Positions 1 to 9,302 of a DNA stretch of 38,902 bases are shown here, piece by piece. This DNA comes from an uncultured Pelagibacteraceae bacterium (GTDB taxonomy: Bacteria; Pseudomonadota; Alphaproteobacteria; Pelagibacterales; Pelagibacteraceae). A program made the position numbers and the translations under genes. The stretch's first letter is position 1. Each line of letters opens with the position of its first letter. The DNA is taken from NCBI GenBank assembly GCA_902552475.1, contig CACDJC010000009.1, positions 1 to 38,902 of the forward strand, given 5' to 3'. The notes beneath the pieces were generated by a model. That model was not told the origin of the DNA. It searched no databases and was given only the letters and a program-made list of their open reading frames with translations.

Positions 1-714
1 ATAGATAATCTAGAAAGATCAAAAATTTTAATTAAAAAAAAAAATCACGAAGTGGCAAAAAATGTACTAGGAAATTATGGAAGAATTTTTGCAGAATATC
101 CTCATTTGAGAAACTTCAGAAATAATAAACTTAATAAATTTATTGAAATTGAAGGATTTGAATATTTAACAAAAATTAAAAATAATAACAAACCAGTAGT
201 ATTTATTTCAGGACATTTTAATAATTTTGAACTTATGGCAATGCAAATTGAAAAATCTGGAATAAATCTTGCCGCTATATACAGACCTCTAAATAATATG
301 TTTTTAAATGTAACTATGGAAAAAATAAGAAAAAATTTTATTTGTAAAAAACAGATTAAAAAAGGCAGAGCAGGAACAAGACAAATTTTAGAAAATTTAA
401 GAAAAGGTTACTCAATTGCATTAATGATAGACCAAAGAGTTACCGAAGGATCAAAAATAAAATTTTTTGGTGATTTGGCATCTACTACAACAATACCTGC
501 ACAAATTATTAAAAAATATAAATGTGATTTAGTTCCAATTTATATTGAAAGGTCAAATAATTATTACTTTAAAATGTATGTTTCAAAACCAATTACAATT
601 AATTCATCAAAATCTCAGAGTGAAATATCTTTGTTTATTAATAAAATATTAGAAAAAATGATATTAAAAAATCCTGATCAATGGATTTGGACTCATAATA
701 GATGGAAGAAATAA
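1..714 (+). CDS. lpxL: Lipid A biosynthesis lauroyl/myristoyl acyltransferase (LpxL/HtrB family), 5' end outside window
   Basis: Inner-membrane-associated acyltransferase that adds a secondary acyl chain to the lipid A precursor. The reading frame is open from base 1, so the gene enters from the left and 237 residues are visible. The GTG at 52 is an internal codon, not the start, because the 17 codons before it have no stop and continue the family pattern leading into the segment ending GRIFAEYP. The catalytic H-x4-E motif is seen as HFNNFE at visible residues 72-77, and downstream blocks (KKGRAGTRQIL, IALMIDQR) match the family. The usual length is about 290-310 residues, so roughly 60 N-terminal residues are missing. 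Which acyl chain or position it uses cannot be told from this fragment. The family call is secure; the symbol is less so. Confidence 0.85.
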   Translation: MDNLERSKILIKKKNHEVAKNVLGNYGRIFAEYPHLRNFRNNKLNKFIEIEGFEYLTKIKNNNKPVVFISGHFNNFELMAMQIEKSGINLAAIYRPLNNMFLNVTMEKIRKNFICKKQIKKGRAGTRQILENLRKGYSIALMIDQRVTEGSKIKFFGDLASTTTIPAQIIKKYKCDLVPIYIERSNNYYFKMYVSKPITINSSKSQSEISLFINKILEKMILKNPDQWIWTHNRWKK

Positions 715-718
715 AAAT

Positions 719-913
719 TTATTTTATCGATTTATCTTTTTTAACTGACGCTTCTATGTAAGAAAAATAAGCCTCCTGCTCTTCTACATTCCAGTAAGTC
801 AAATTTTCTAAAAAAATTTTTTTTCCTGATATTGCACACAAAACATAATCTCCATCTTCAATAACATTAAAATTATTTGGAAGATATTTTAATTTCGCTA
901 ACTTATTTTTCAT
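719..913 (-). CDS. DUF2093 family small protein
   Basis: A 64-residue protein of unknown function. The sequence matches my recollection of DUF2093, a short family widespread in Alphaproteobacteria: a Gly-Asp-Tyr-Val-x-Cys-Ala-x-Ser-Gly-Lys core (residues 21-31) followed by LTYWNVEEQEAYFSY (38-52), where the YW-V--QEAY pattern is diagnostic. The two conserved-looking features are the Cys in YVLCAISG and the aromatic QEAY block. It converges on the acyltransferase with a 4-bp gap. It is divergent from purD with only 23 bp between start codons, so the two promoters must overlap or lie inside the neighbouring coding regions. No signal peptide or membrane segment is seen. Confidence 0.8.
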   Translation of the reverse strand: MKNKLAKLKYLPNNFNVIEDGDYVLCAISGKKIFLENLTYWNVEEQEAYFSYIEASVKKDKSIK

Positions 914-936
914 TAATAATATATATATTTAAAAGT

Positions 937-2199
937 ATGAAAATTGCAATTCTAGGAAATGGAGGTAGAGAACATGCTATGGCTTATGAAATATCAAAAT
1001 CTCCAAAACTTAAAAAACTTTACTGTATACCCGGTAATGCAGGAACAAGCTTTATTGCAGAAAATATAAATTTAGATATCAACGATTTTAATGAAATTGG
1101 TAAATTTGTTGAAAAATTTAATATAGATTTAGTCATAGTGGGTCCTGAAAAACCTCTTGTAGATGGTATTGTAGATTTTTTAGTTAAAAAAAATATTAAA
1201 GTATTTGGTCCTAATAAAAAAGTTTCTCAGCTGGAAGGATCTAAAATTTTTACAAAAAAAATATGTGAAAAATATAATATTCCAACTGCAAAATTTGGAA
1301 TTTTCAATTCTCAATCAAAAGCTATTAATTTTTTAGAATCTGCCAAAATGCCTATTGTTGTTAAAGCGGATGGTTTAGCTGCAGGAAAGGGAGTTTATAT
1401 ATGTGAAAATTTAGAAGGTTCAAAAAAAGCAGTAGAGGAAATTTTTAATGGAAAATTTGGAATCGCAAAACAATTACTTATTGAAGAATTTTTAGAGGGA
1501 GAAGAAATGAGTTATTTTGTTTTATCAGATAGTAAAACTTTTAAAAATTTTAATACAGCGCAAGATCATAAAAGAGTTGGTGAAGGAGATGTTGGTAAAA
1601 ATACTGGTGGAATGGGAGCTTATTCGCCATCTAATTTAATTAATTCTGAACTTGAAAAAAAAATAATTAATCAAATAGTAAAACCTACATTTAAAGCAAT
1701 TAATGAAATGGGTGAAAGCTATACAGGATTTTTGTATGTAGGATTAATGATTAAAAATAATGAACCATATTTAGTAGAGTTTAATGTAAGAATGGGTGAT
1801 CCAGAATGCCAAACAATTTTACCACTTTTAAATTCAGATTTTTTAACTTTAATTCAATCATGTTGTGATAAAAATTTAGATAAACAAAATATAAAATGGC
1901 ATAACAAAAAAAGTTTATGTATAGTTTTGTGCTCTAAAGGATATCCAGATGATTACAAAAAAGATATAGAAATACAAAATTTAGATAAAATTATAGAATA
2001 CAGAAATAATTTTATTTTTCACGCTGGTACTAAAATTTCTGATAACAAAATTCTGGCGATTGGAGGAAGAGTTTTAAATTTTGTATGTATATCTAAAGAT
2101 TTTAAAAGTTCCAGAAATTCAGCTAAAGAAAAAATAAGTGATTTAAATTGGAAGAATGGTTTTTATAGAAAAGATATAGGACATAAAATAATAGATTAA
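937..2199 (+). CDS. purD: Phosphoribosylamine--glycine ligase (GAR synthetase)
   Basis: Cytoplasmic ATP-grasp ligase for the second step of de novo purine synthesis, joining glycine to 5-phosphoribosylamine. I place the start at the ATG at 937, giving MKIAILGNGGREHA, the standard PurD N-terminus. An in-frame ATG at 877 would add 20 hydrophobic residues absent from the family and would run into the opposite gene. The 420-residue length is typical. Visible blocks are the N-terminal GNGGREH, VKADGLAAGKGV of the ATP-grasp fold, the GGMGAYSPS loop, and VEFNVRMGDPECQ with metal/ATP ligands near residue 290. The stop overlaps the rsmD start by one base (TAATG), so the two are translationally coupled. 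Confidence 0.97.
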   Translation: MKIAILGNGGREHAMAYEISKSPKLKKLYCIPGNAGTSFIAENINLDINDFNEIGKFVEKFNIDLVIVGPEKPLVDGIVDFLVKKNIKVFGPNKKVSQLEGSKIFTKKICEKYNIPTAKFGIFNSQSKAINFLESAKMPIVVKADGLAAGKGVYICENLEGSKKAVEEIFNGKFGIAKQLLIEEFLEGEEMSYFVLSDSKTFKNFNTAQDHKRVGEGDVGKNTGGMGAYSPSNLINSELEKKIINQIVKPTFKAINEMGESYTGFLYVGLMIKNNEPYLVEFNVRMGDPECQTILPLLNSDFLTLIQSCCDKNLDKQNIKWHNKKSLCIVLCSKGYPDDYKKDIEIQNLDKIIEYRNNFIFHAGTKISDNKILAIGGRVLNFVCISKDFKSSRNSAKEKISDLNWKNGFYRKDIGHKIID

Positions 2200-2780
2200 T
2201 GAGAATAATAGGTGGATATTTAAAAGGAAGAAAAATATTAAATCCAATTGACAAATCAACTAGGCCACTAAAAGACATTGTTAGAGAGTCAATTTTTAAT
2301 ATAATTGAACATTCTAAAAAAGCTTACTGTCCGATAAAAAAGAATACAAATGTGCTAGATTTATACTCTGGTATTGGAAGTTTTGGATTGGAGTGTTTAT
2401 CAAGAGGAGCAAAACAAGTTTATTTTTTTGAAAAATATATTCCAACTTTAAATATTTTAAAAAAAAATATAAAATTTCTTGAATGTGAAAATAAATGTCA
2501 AATATTTGAAAGAGATATTGAAAAAATAGAAGAAATATCGAAATTTATAAATATCAAGTTTGATTTAATTTTTTTAGATCCACCTTTTTTAAAAAAAAAT
2601 ATTAACAAAATTATTGATAAAATTTATGACATGAAGATATTGAATGATGGTGCTCTAATAATAATACATAGAAACAAAAATACTTACGAAAAATATTCAG
2701 AAAAGTTAGAAGAATTAAGAGTTGAAAAATATGGCAAATCTAAAATTATTTTTGCAAAAATTTCAGATCTTTTTAATTAA
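2199..2780 (+). CDS. rsmD: 16S rRNA (guanine(966)-N(2))-methyltransferase
   Basis: SAM-dependent N2-methyltransferase acting on G966 of 16S rRNA during 30S assembly. Its 193 residues are the usual length. Visible motifs are the N-terminal MRIIGGYLKGRK and RPLKDIVRESIFNII (typical RPT-x-RVRE-x-LFN block), the SAM-binding DLYSGIGSFGLECLSRGA (about residues 55-72) and the catalytic FLDPPF (DPPF, about residue 127). It overlaps the purD stop by one base. Its 3' end overlaps the convergent pgi stop by 8 bp, leaving no room for a dedicated terminator between the two genes. Confidence 0.95.
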   Translation: MRIIGGYLKGRKILNPIDKSTRPLKDIVRESIFNIIEHSKKAYCPIKKNTNVLDLYSGIGSFGLECLSRGAKQVYFFEKYIPTLNILKKNIKFLECENKCQIFERDIEKIEEISKFINIKFDLIFLDPPFLKKNINKIIDKIYDMKILNDGALIIIHRNKNTYEKYSEKLEELRVEKYGKSKIIFAKISDLFN

Positions 2781-3978
2781 GTATTTTTCTTGTCTCTTCT
2801 TTTATTAACTCTACAGATGGCTGATCAAAAGGATTGACCTTTAAAAGACGTCCTAACAAAATTGTCTCTAAAATAAAAAAACAAAACAACTCTCCCAAAG
2901 TTTCTTCATTTCTGTTTAATAATTCAAAACTTCTAAAAGGGATATTTTTTTTATAAAATACATTTTCTGTTGCCTTTTTTTGTGAAATAATAATTTCACT
3001 AATATTTTTATTTTTAAGAGCTGAAAATTGATTAAACAAATTTTTATTATCTAATTTTTGCGATTTATTGCTAAAAACATTAAAAAAAGTGAAAAAATTG
3101 TCCTTTGGGCCATCTAAATATAATTGAAGTAAACTATGATTGTCTTTTGGCATAGAAGAAATAACAGGCAAAATACCTTTAGATTTTTTTCCAAGACTTT
3201 CGGCAGTTAATTGTTGATACCATTTGAATAAATTTTCAGACTTTTCATCATAATTTAAAATAATTGAATTTGTTTTTCCAATAGTTGTGTTTTTGTGTAT
3301 AAAATTTACATTTCGAATTAATGAATTTATAAAAGATTTACTTTTAATTAAATAATTAAATCTTTTAAATTTTCTTTCATTTAATCCCATCAACTGTATT
3401 GGTAACATTCCAACTTCTGATAAAACTGAATATCTTCCACCAATATAATTTTTATGTTCGATAATTTCTGCTTTCAACTTTTTTGCGATTAAATTTAAAT
3501 AATTATTTTTATTTTCACTAATAATAATATTTTTATTATTTTTTTGATTTTTTAATATTAAATTAAAATTTACAACTGTTTCTAGTGTATTTCCAGATTT
3601 TGAAATTATCAAATTAACTTTTTTAATTTTGGATTTTAAAACTCTTTGACTTTGTAAATTATTATAAAATTTGAAATTTTTTTTTATTTTATGGTTTAAA
3701 AAGTCATATATAGCTTCAGCTCCAAGTGTTGACCCTCCCATTCCAATTAAATTATAATTTTTATAATTTTTAAATTTTTTTATTTTTTTTTTTGTAAAAC
3801 TATATTTATATTTTTCAGTTAAAGAATTTAATAGTAGAGAACTATTAATTATTTCTTTTTTTAATAAATTATTTATTTTTTTATTTTGATTTGTCTTCAA
3901 TATATTTTGAAAGTTTTTAAAAATTATATTTTTTGAAAACATTAAACTATTGAATCTTTTTGATAATTGAAGTTTCAA
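2773..3978 (-). CDS. pgi: Glucose-6-phosphate isomerase
   Basis: Interconverts glucose-6-phosphate and fructose-6-phosphate in the cytoplasm. Motifs are the GMGGSTLGAEA sugar-phosphate loop, SKSGNTLETV, the GGRYSVLSEVG block, and the C-terminal signature NPFDQPSVELIKEE with the DQ-x-x-VE-x-x-K pattern. At about 400 residues it is shorter than the enterobacterial enzyme (about 550) and very Lys/Asn-rich. The start is uncertain. The coordinate given is a TTG at 3978 that overlaps the upstream lipoprotein gene by 32 bp; an ATG at 3942 (MFSKNI) would avoid overlap and shorten the protein by 12 residues. Neither has a clear ribosome binding site. It is last in the leftward run from the HAD phosphatase. 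Confidence 0.93.
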   Translation of the reverse strand: MKLQLSKRFNSLMFSKNIIFKNFQNILKTNQNKKINNLLKKEIINSSLLLNSLTEKYKYSFTKKKIKKFKNYKNYNLIGMGGSTLGAEAIYDFLNHKIKKNFKFYNNLQSQRVLKSKIKKVNLIISKSGNTLETVVNFNLILKNQKNNKNIIISENKNNYLNLIAKKLKAEIIEHKNYIGGRYSVLSEVGMLPIQLMGLNERKFKRFNYLIKSKSFINSLIRNVNFIHKNTTIGKTNSIILNYDEKSENLFKWYQQLTAESLGKKSKGILPVISSMPKDNHSLLQLYLDGPKDNFFTFFNVFSNKSQKLDNKNLFNQFSALKNKNISEIIISQKKATENVFYKKNIPFRSFELLNRNEETLGELFCFFILETILLGRLLKVNPFDQPSVELIKEETRKILN

Positions 3979-4273
3979 TATCTGATGATTGATTTGTAGA
4001 AGTGTTATTATTTATATCTGTGTTATTTTGTAAAAGTTTCTTAATTTCTGATTCATTATCTTCATTTTCATTAGTTAAGGCAGTTACTGCTTCTCCTGGT
4101 TCAGGTAATTTATCAAAGTCAGGAGGCATGCTTAGAGGGTTTTTTTTATCTATCAAAAATTCATCTCCTTGTTCTGATCTTTTTTTTCCAACCAAAGCAT
4201 CTTTTGCTGTTCCGCATGAATAAACAAAAAGAATTGTAAAAAATAAAGTTAATATTTTAATTTTTGTTTTCAT
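3947..4273 (-). CDS. DUF3035 / BamF-like lipoprotein
   Basis: Predicted outer-membrane lipoprotein of 108 residues. The signal peptide ends at a lipobox-like VYSC with Cys20 as the lipid-bearing residue. The middle contains DEFLIDKKNPLSMPPDFDKLPEPG, resembling the DEF-x7-PLSxPPDF pattern of DUF3035, a family annotated in some Alphaproteobacteria as BamF of the beta-barrel assembly machine. The C-terminal 40 residues are Asn/Ser/Thr-rich and low complexity. The start codon overlaps the lspA stop by 4 bp (ATGA). The neighbour is fitting because LspA removes the signal peptide of lipoproteins. The BamF role is known only by family analogy. Confidence 0.75.
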   Translation of the reverse strand: MKTKIKILTLFFTILFVYSCGTAKDALVGKKRSEQGDEFLIDKKNPLSMPPDFDKLPEPGEAVTALTNENEDNESEIKKLLQNNTDINNNTSTNQSSDIETSIIKKIQ

Positions 4274-4758
4274 TTTACTTTTTTATAATTAATTATTTCT
4301 AACAATATAAGAAATATAATTCCTAATGTTATAAATATATCAGCTACATTAAAAATAAACCAATGAAACCCTTTATAATTTAAATCTATAAAATCAGGAA
4401 CTGCATTATAATAAAGTCTATCAAACAAATTTCCAAATGATCCACCTAAAATAACAAGTAAAAAATAGCTTTTTAGGCCTTTTTCAAGATATACTAAATA
4501 AATAATTATCAAGTTTATCACGATTATTAAAAGTGTAATAAAATGATAAATATATTTATCTTCAAAAGATAAAAACCCAAAACCAATACCTTTGTTCCAA
4601 ACTAGGTATAAATTTAAAAAAGAATTTACAAAAATATCAACTTTTTGGGTTTCTTCAGCTATATTTAGAATTAATATTTTTGATATTCTGTCAATAAAAA
4701 AAATTAAAAGTATAATTAAAAAATTTGTTAATATTTTTTTAATTTTTTCATTTTTCAT
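4270..4758 (-). CDS. lspA: Lipoprotein signal peptidase (signal peptidase II)
   Basis: Inner-membrane aspartyl protease that cleaves prolipoprotein signal peptides after lipidation. The 162-residue protein has four hydrophobic segments. The two catalytic Asp blocks are visible: LGGSFGNLFDR...VPDFIDL (first Asp) and FNVADIFITLG (second Asp). It overlaps the ileS stop by one base upstream and the lipoprotein start by 4 bp downstream, so it is expressed within the ribF-ileS-lspA run. The ileS-lspA pairing is a very common bacterial arrangement. Confidence 0.96.
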   Translation of the reverse strand: MKNEKIKKILTNFLIILLIFFIDRISKILILNIAEETQKVDIFVNSFLNLYLVWNKGIGFGFLSFEDKYIYHFITLLIIVINLIIIYLVYLEKGLKSYFLLVILGGSFGNLFDRLYYNAVPDFIDLNYKGFHWFIFNVADIFITLGIIFLILLEIINYKKVK

Positions 4759-7496
4759 TAAAGTTTTAAGTGACCATGTCTTTCACAAGCTGATTTACTA
4801 ATTTTCCAACAAACAGGACATTTATTTCCCTCAGCTTTTTCAGTAACAATTTCGATATCATTTTCTATATTATCATCTTGAACAATTGAAGCATAAGAAG
4901 TTATACAAATTTCTGAAAAGTCTTCATTCTTAGAAATATTATATAAATTTTCTTTAAGTTTAATACTAATATTTGCTTCAAGACTTGAGCCTATAATTTT
5001 GTTTGCTCTTTTATTTTCAATGCTAATATATGCTTCGTCTCTTATTTTTTTTATTTTTTCCCATTTGCTGTTTAATTCATCATTTTTCCATTTTTTTGGA
5101 ATATCTACAAAGTTTTTTAAGTGTATACTATTTTCATTTTTATTTTTATTAATTAACCCAAAAATTTCTTCAGTAGTAAATGACAATATTGGAGCAAACC
5201 ACTTTAGTAGACATTGTAATAAAATATTTAAAATCAATATACAATGTGATCTCTTTTTAGAGTCTTTTGGATCACAATAAAGAAGATCTTTTCTTATATC
5301 AAAATAAAAAGCAGATAACTCGACTGTACAAAAATTTAGTAATTCTTTATACAGATTATGAAAATTATACATCTTAAAATATTTGTGAAAACTTTCATTA
5401 ATTTTATATATTCTATGAAGCATGTATTTTTCAAGATCAGGAATTTCATCTATGTTTAATTTTTCAAAATTTTCCTCAAAATATTCATCTTGAATATTAC
5501 CTAATAAATATCTAAACGTATTTCTTATTTTTCTATATGACTCTGCATGCTGATCTAAGATTGAATAGTCTATTCTTAAGTCTTCTGCGTAGTTAGAAGA
5601 AGCTACCCATATTCTTAAAATATCAGCTCCATATTTTTTTAATATATCTTCAGGAGCAATAACATTTCCTGTAGATTTTGACATTTTAAGACCTTTCCCA
5701 TCTACAACAAAACCATGCGATAATATACTTTCGAATGGAGCTTTGCCTCTAGTTCCACATGATTCTAGTAATGAGGAATGAAACCATCCTCTATGCTGAT
5801 CTGAACCTTCTAAATACATTGAAGCTGGCCATTTCAAATCATTTCTTTTTTCTAAAACATAAGAATGAGTGGATCCACTATCAAACCAAACTTCAACGAT
5901 ATCACTCATTTTATGATAATCTTTAGATTTGTATTTCCCTCCCAAAAACCTTTGGGGATCATCAGAAAACCAACAATCAGAACCTTCTTTTTCAAATATT
6001 TTTGCTATATTTTCGAACAATTCATCATCAATTAGAGGTTTGCCATCTTTTTTTGATAAGAAAATAGGTAAAGGGACTCCCCAAACTCTTTGTCTAGAAA
6101 CACACCAGTCAGGCCGAGTCTCTATCATAGATTTAATTCTATCTTTGGCTTTGCTTGGATAAAATATTGTTTCATCGATAGCTTTTAAAGACTTTGTTCT
6201 CAAATTATGACTTTCCATAGAAATAAACCATTGTGCAGTGGCTCTATGAACTAAAGGAGCTTTAGATCTCCACGAGTGTGGGTATGAATGAGTTAATTTT
6301 CCATTAGCAAGAAGTTTTTTTTGACTTTTTAAATTTTCAATAACTATAGGATTGGCTTTAAAGATATGAGTTCCAGAAAATTTAATAATATGATTTGTAT
6401 ATTTTCCATCATCATCAACGGTTTCTACTGCCTTAATATTATTATTTATACATAAATTAAAATCATCAGGTCCATGACTTGGAGCACAATGCACAATTCC
6501 TGATCCTTGTTCTGTTGTTACAAATCTCCCTTCCAACATAGGGATATCATGATCATATCCCATATCTAAAAAAGGATGATTGCAAATTGTTCCACTAAAT
6601 TCTTTACCTAAAAATTCTTTCTCAATTTCAAAATTTGAAATTTCACATTCTTTAAATAAAGATTCTCGAAGATCTTTAGCTAATACTATTTTTCTATTTT
6701 TAAAATCACCTTCATCATTAATTTTAACTATTATGTATTTTAAGCTAGAATTATAAGCCAAAGCTTTATTTGCTGGAATTGTCCAGGGAGTTGTTGTCCA
6801 AATAATTATATCTGATCCATTTAGTTCTTTAATTTTACTCTCTTTAACAGTAAATGAGACGTATATAGTATCAGATGTATGATCCAAATATTCTACTTCA
6901 GCATCTGCTAAAGCTGTCTTTTCAACTGTTGACCATAAAACAGGTTTAAAACCTCTATAAAGACTTCCTTCTTTTAAAAATTTACCTAACTCTCTTACTA
7001 TTTGTGCTTCGGCATCAAAGCTCATTGTTGAATAGTAATCTTCCCAATCGCCAATGACACCCAATCTTTTAAATTGTTCTTTGTGAACTTTAATCCATTT
7101 TTCTGCAAAATCCCTACACTCTTTTCTAAATTCTACAATAGGTACATCATTTTTATTTTTTTTATTTTTTTTATATTGTTCTTCAATTTTCCATTCAATA
7201 GGCAATCCGTGACAATCCCAACCAGGTACATAAATTGAATCTTTTCCATCCATTTGATGAAATTTTGTAATTATATCTTTTAAAATTTTGTTCAAAGCAG
7301 TTCCCATATGAATATTTCCGTTTGCATATGGAGGACCATCATGTAGAACAAATTTTTCATATCCTTTAGTCTTGTTTCTTAATTTCTGATACAAATTTAT
7401 TTTGTCCCAAAACTTAATAAACTCTGGCTCTCTTACCGGCAAATTTGCTTTCATTGAAAAAGCTGTTTTAGGTAAATTTATGTGTTGCTTGCTCAT
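4758..7496 (-). CDS. ileS: Isoleucyl-tRNA synthetase
   Basis: Class I aminoacyl-tRNA synthetase charging tRNA-Ile, with an editing domain. The length is 912 residues. The HIGH-type motif is HMGT at residues 63-66 within DGPPYANGNIHMG; KMSKS is intact (KMSKSTGN) around residue 603; the CP1 editing region includes IIWTTTPWTIPANKA and GTGIVH-like GSGIVHCAPSHGPDD. The C-terminus carries a shortened zinc knuckle, C893-x2-C896-x7-C904-x2-H907, ending 5 residues later, instead of the Cys4 knuckle of the E. coli enzyme. The stop overlaps lspA by one base and the start overlaps the ribF stop by 4 bp. Confidence 0.98.
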   Translation of the reverse strand: MSKQHINLPKTAFSMKANLPVREPEFIKFWDKINLYQKLRNKTKGYEKFVLHDGPPYANGNIHMGTALNKILKDIITKFHQMDGKDSIYVPGWDCHGLPIEWKIEEQYKKNKKNKNDVPIVEFRKECRDFAEKWIKVHKEQFKRLGVIGDWEDYYSTMSFDAEAQIVRELGKFLKEGSLYRGFKPVLWSTVEKTALADAEVEYLDHTSDTIYVSFTVKESKIKELNGSDIIIWTTTPWTIPANKALAYNSSLKYIIVKINDEGDFKNRKIVLAKDLRESLFKECEISNFEIEKEFLGKEFSGTICNHPFLDMGYDHDIPMLEGRFVTTEQGSGIVHCAPSHGPDDFNLCINNNIKAVETVDDDGKYTNHIIKFSGTHIFKANPIVIENLKSQKKLLANGKLTHSYPHSWRSKAPLVHRATAQWFISMESHNLRTKSLKAIDETIFYPSKAKDRIKSMIETRPDWCVSRQRVWGVPLPIFLSKKDGKPLIDDELFENIAKIFEKEGSDCWFSDDPQRFLGGKYKSKDYHKMSDIVEVWFDSGSTHSYVLEKRNDLKWPASMYLEGSDQHRGWFHSSLLESCGTRGKAPFESILSHGFVVDGKGLKMSKSTGNVIAPEDILKKYGADILRIWVASSNYAEDLRIDYSILDQHAESYRKIRNTFRYLLGNIQDEYFEENFEKLNIDEIPDLEKYMLHRIYKINESFHKYFKMYNFHNLYKELLNFCTVELSAFYFDIRKDLLYCDPKDSKKRSHCILILNILLQCLLKWFAPILSFTTEEIFGLINKNKNENSIHLKNFVDIPKKWKNDELNSKWEKIKKIRDEAYISIENKRANKIIGSSLEANISIKLKENLYNISKNEDFSEICITSYASIVQDDNIENDIEIVTEKAEGNKCPVCWKISKSACERHGHLKL

Positions 7497-8425
7497 TTAA
7501 TATTTTTTGCCTTTAAAATGTCCCTTTTTATTTGATTTCTAAGTTGTGCAATACCATTAAATTTCTTTTCACCTCTTATAAATCTTATGAATTCCACTGA
7601 TAGTTTCTTATTATAAAGATTTCCAGAAAAATTAAATAGATTTACCTCTAATAGTATTTTTTTTTGTTTAAATGTTGGCCTATAGCCTAAATTTGCAATG
7701 CCTTTATAAGTTTTTTTATTTTTATTTATCAAAGTTCTTACAGCATAAACACCTGGTTTAGCTATTACATAATTTCCAATATTTATATTACACGTTGGAA
7801 AACCTATTTTTTTTCCCATCATCCTTCCTTTTTCTACAACACCCTCGATTGTCCAATTTCTATTTAAACATTTATTGGCTTTATTTAGATTTCCACCCTC
7901 CAATAATTTCCTTATAAAAGTTGATGATATTATTTTTTTATTTTTTTTTAATGGAGCAGGTTTAATTAATTTATAACCAAAAGTTGATTGATAGTTTTTT
8001 AATAAATTTACATCTCCCTCTCTTCTATATCCAAACCTAAAATTATTACTAACAAAAATATACTTTGCGTTAAGTTTTTTAAATATTATTTTTTTAATAA
8101 AATCTACAGATCTAATTTTTGAAAATTTTTTATTAAAATTTTTGTTAATTAAAAAATCAACTCCAAACTTATTTAAATAACTTACTTTTTGATTAAAGTT
8201 TGAAATTCTATAATTCTTGATTTCTTTATTAAAAAACATTTTTGGTATTGGATCAAAGGTTATAACTCCAATTTTAATTTTAAATTTATTTTTGTATTTT
8301 TGAGCTTCATTAAATAATTTTTGATGGCCTGAATGCAAACCATCAAAATTTCCAATAAGTATTAATGAGTTTTTAAAGTTTTTAGTAATTTCAAAATTAT
8401 TAAATATTTTAATTTTTTTTACCAT
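7493..8425 (-). CDS. ribF: Bifunctional riboflavin kinase / FAD synthetase
   Basis: Makes FMN and FAD from riboflavin. The 310-residue protein has both domains. The N-terminal nucleotidyltransferase domain shows LIGNFDGLHSGHQKL (HxGH, about residues 25-38) and the ISSTFIRKLLEGGNL block near residue 165. The C-terminal flavokinase domain shows GRMMGKKIGFPTCNI and GIANLGYRPTF. The start overlaps the stop of the HAD gene by 7 bp, and the stop overlaps the ileS start by 4 bp. RibF next to ileS-lspA is a widespread order. Flavin output fits local FAD users such as xanthine dehydrogenase, though nothing links them in regulation. Confidence 0.95.
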   Translation of the reverse strand: MVKKIKIFNNFEITKNFKNSLILIGNFDGLHSGHQKLFNEAQKYKNKFKIKIGVITFDPIPKMFFNKEIKNYRISNFNQKVSYLNKFGVDFLINKNFNKKFSKIRSVDFIKKIIFKKLNAKYIFVSNNFRFGYRREGDVNLLKNYQSTFGYKLIKPAPLKKNKKIISSTFIRKLLEGGNLNKANKCLNRNWTIEGVVEKGRMMGKKIGFPTCNINIGNYVIAKPGVYAVRTLINKNKKTYKGIANLGYRPTFKQKKILLEVNLFNFSGNLYNKKLSVEFIRFIRGEKKFNGIAQLRNQIKRDILKAKNIK

Positions 8426-9234
8426 TTTAATTCAGATTGAAAATAATCAATTTTAACTTTATGTTCTTTAATAATATCATTTAATTTTTTGTCTGATACT
8501 TGTTGTCTGTGCACTCCACTTGTTATAAATAAAGAGTCATAGTTTTGAATATTTGCTCCTCTTATATCAGTATTTAAATTATCTCCGATACATAGTACTT
8601 TCTTATTTTTTGTATTGGCTGAAAGATTATAAGCAGGAGGATAAGGTTTGCCAAAATATATTACTTCTCCATTAATATCTTCAAAATGTTTAGCAATAGT
8701 GCCAGCACAATATTCTCTTTGATCTCCTCTATCTACAATTAAGTCTGGATTTGTACAAACCATTTTTTTTGAAGTATAATTGGTTAATAACTTAACATAG
8801 TAATTTAAATCTTTATCATGATCTTCAAATAAACCAGTACATAATAAATAATCTGCATCTTTAATATTTAAGACTTTATTTGTTTTAAAAGATTTAAATA
8901 AATCAAAATCTCGAGGAGGTCCAATATGAAAAAATTTTTGATTATTTAAATCATTTAATAAATACTTTAGTGATGCCTCTCCAGAAGTAAAAATATTTTC
9001 AAAAAAATTTTTAAGCCCCATTTTTTTTAAAAAATTTACGACCACATAATTCGGTCTTGGTGCATTAGTCAAAAGAACAAATTCTTTTCTTTTTTTTGAT
9101 AAATTTTCTAAAACATTTATTGAATTTTGATGTAAGTTAATTCCATTATGCACAACTCCCCATATATCAATAAAGAATAAATCGTATTTATCGGCAATAG
9201 ATTTTATACCTAATTTATCTAAGTTTTGGCTCAT
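8419..9234 (-). CDS. HAD superfamily subfamily IIA hydrolase
   Basis: Predicted haloacid-dehalogenase-fold phosphatase. It resembles the alphaproteobacterial HAD-IIA group that shares a D-x-WGV-x-H-x-G nucleophile motif, here IDIWGVVHNG. Also visible are LLTNAPR (motif II Thr), the FGKPYPPAY block with the motif III Lys, and CIGDNLNTDIRGA (motif IV acidic residues). I chose the ATG at 9234 because it places the nucleophile Asp near residue 22, as in relatives; an ATG at 9261 would add MRFLGYISI and is possible. The substrate is unknown; family relatives act on nucleotide or sugar phosphates. It heads the leftward run into ribF and is divergent from groES. Confidence 0.85.
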   Translation of the reverse strand: MSQNLDKLGIKSIADKYDLFFIDIWGVVHNGINLHQNSINVLENLSKKRKEFVLLTNAPRPNYVVVNFLKKMGLKNFFENIFTSGEASLKYLLNDLNNQKFFHIGPPRDFDLFKSFKTNKVLNIKDADYLLCTGLFEDHDKDLNYYVKLLTNYTSKKMVCTNPDLIVDRGDQREYCAGTIAKHFEDINGEVIYFGKPYPPAYNLSANTKNKKVLCIGDNLNTDIRGANIQNYDSLFITSGVHRQQVSDKKLNDIIKEHKVKIDYFQSELKW

Positions 9235-9302
9235 AATTGAGATATAGCCTAAAAATCTCATTAATTCTTTGCTTTTTTAAATTCATATATTTTGAGCTGG
9301 AT

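Noticed and set aside
877-936. Upstream in-frame ATG extending purD by 20 residues
   Set aside because: It adds a hydrophobic stretch not found in PurD, and overlaps the opposite gene; the ATG at 937 gives the normal N-terminus.
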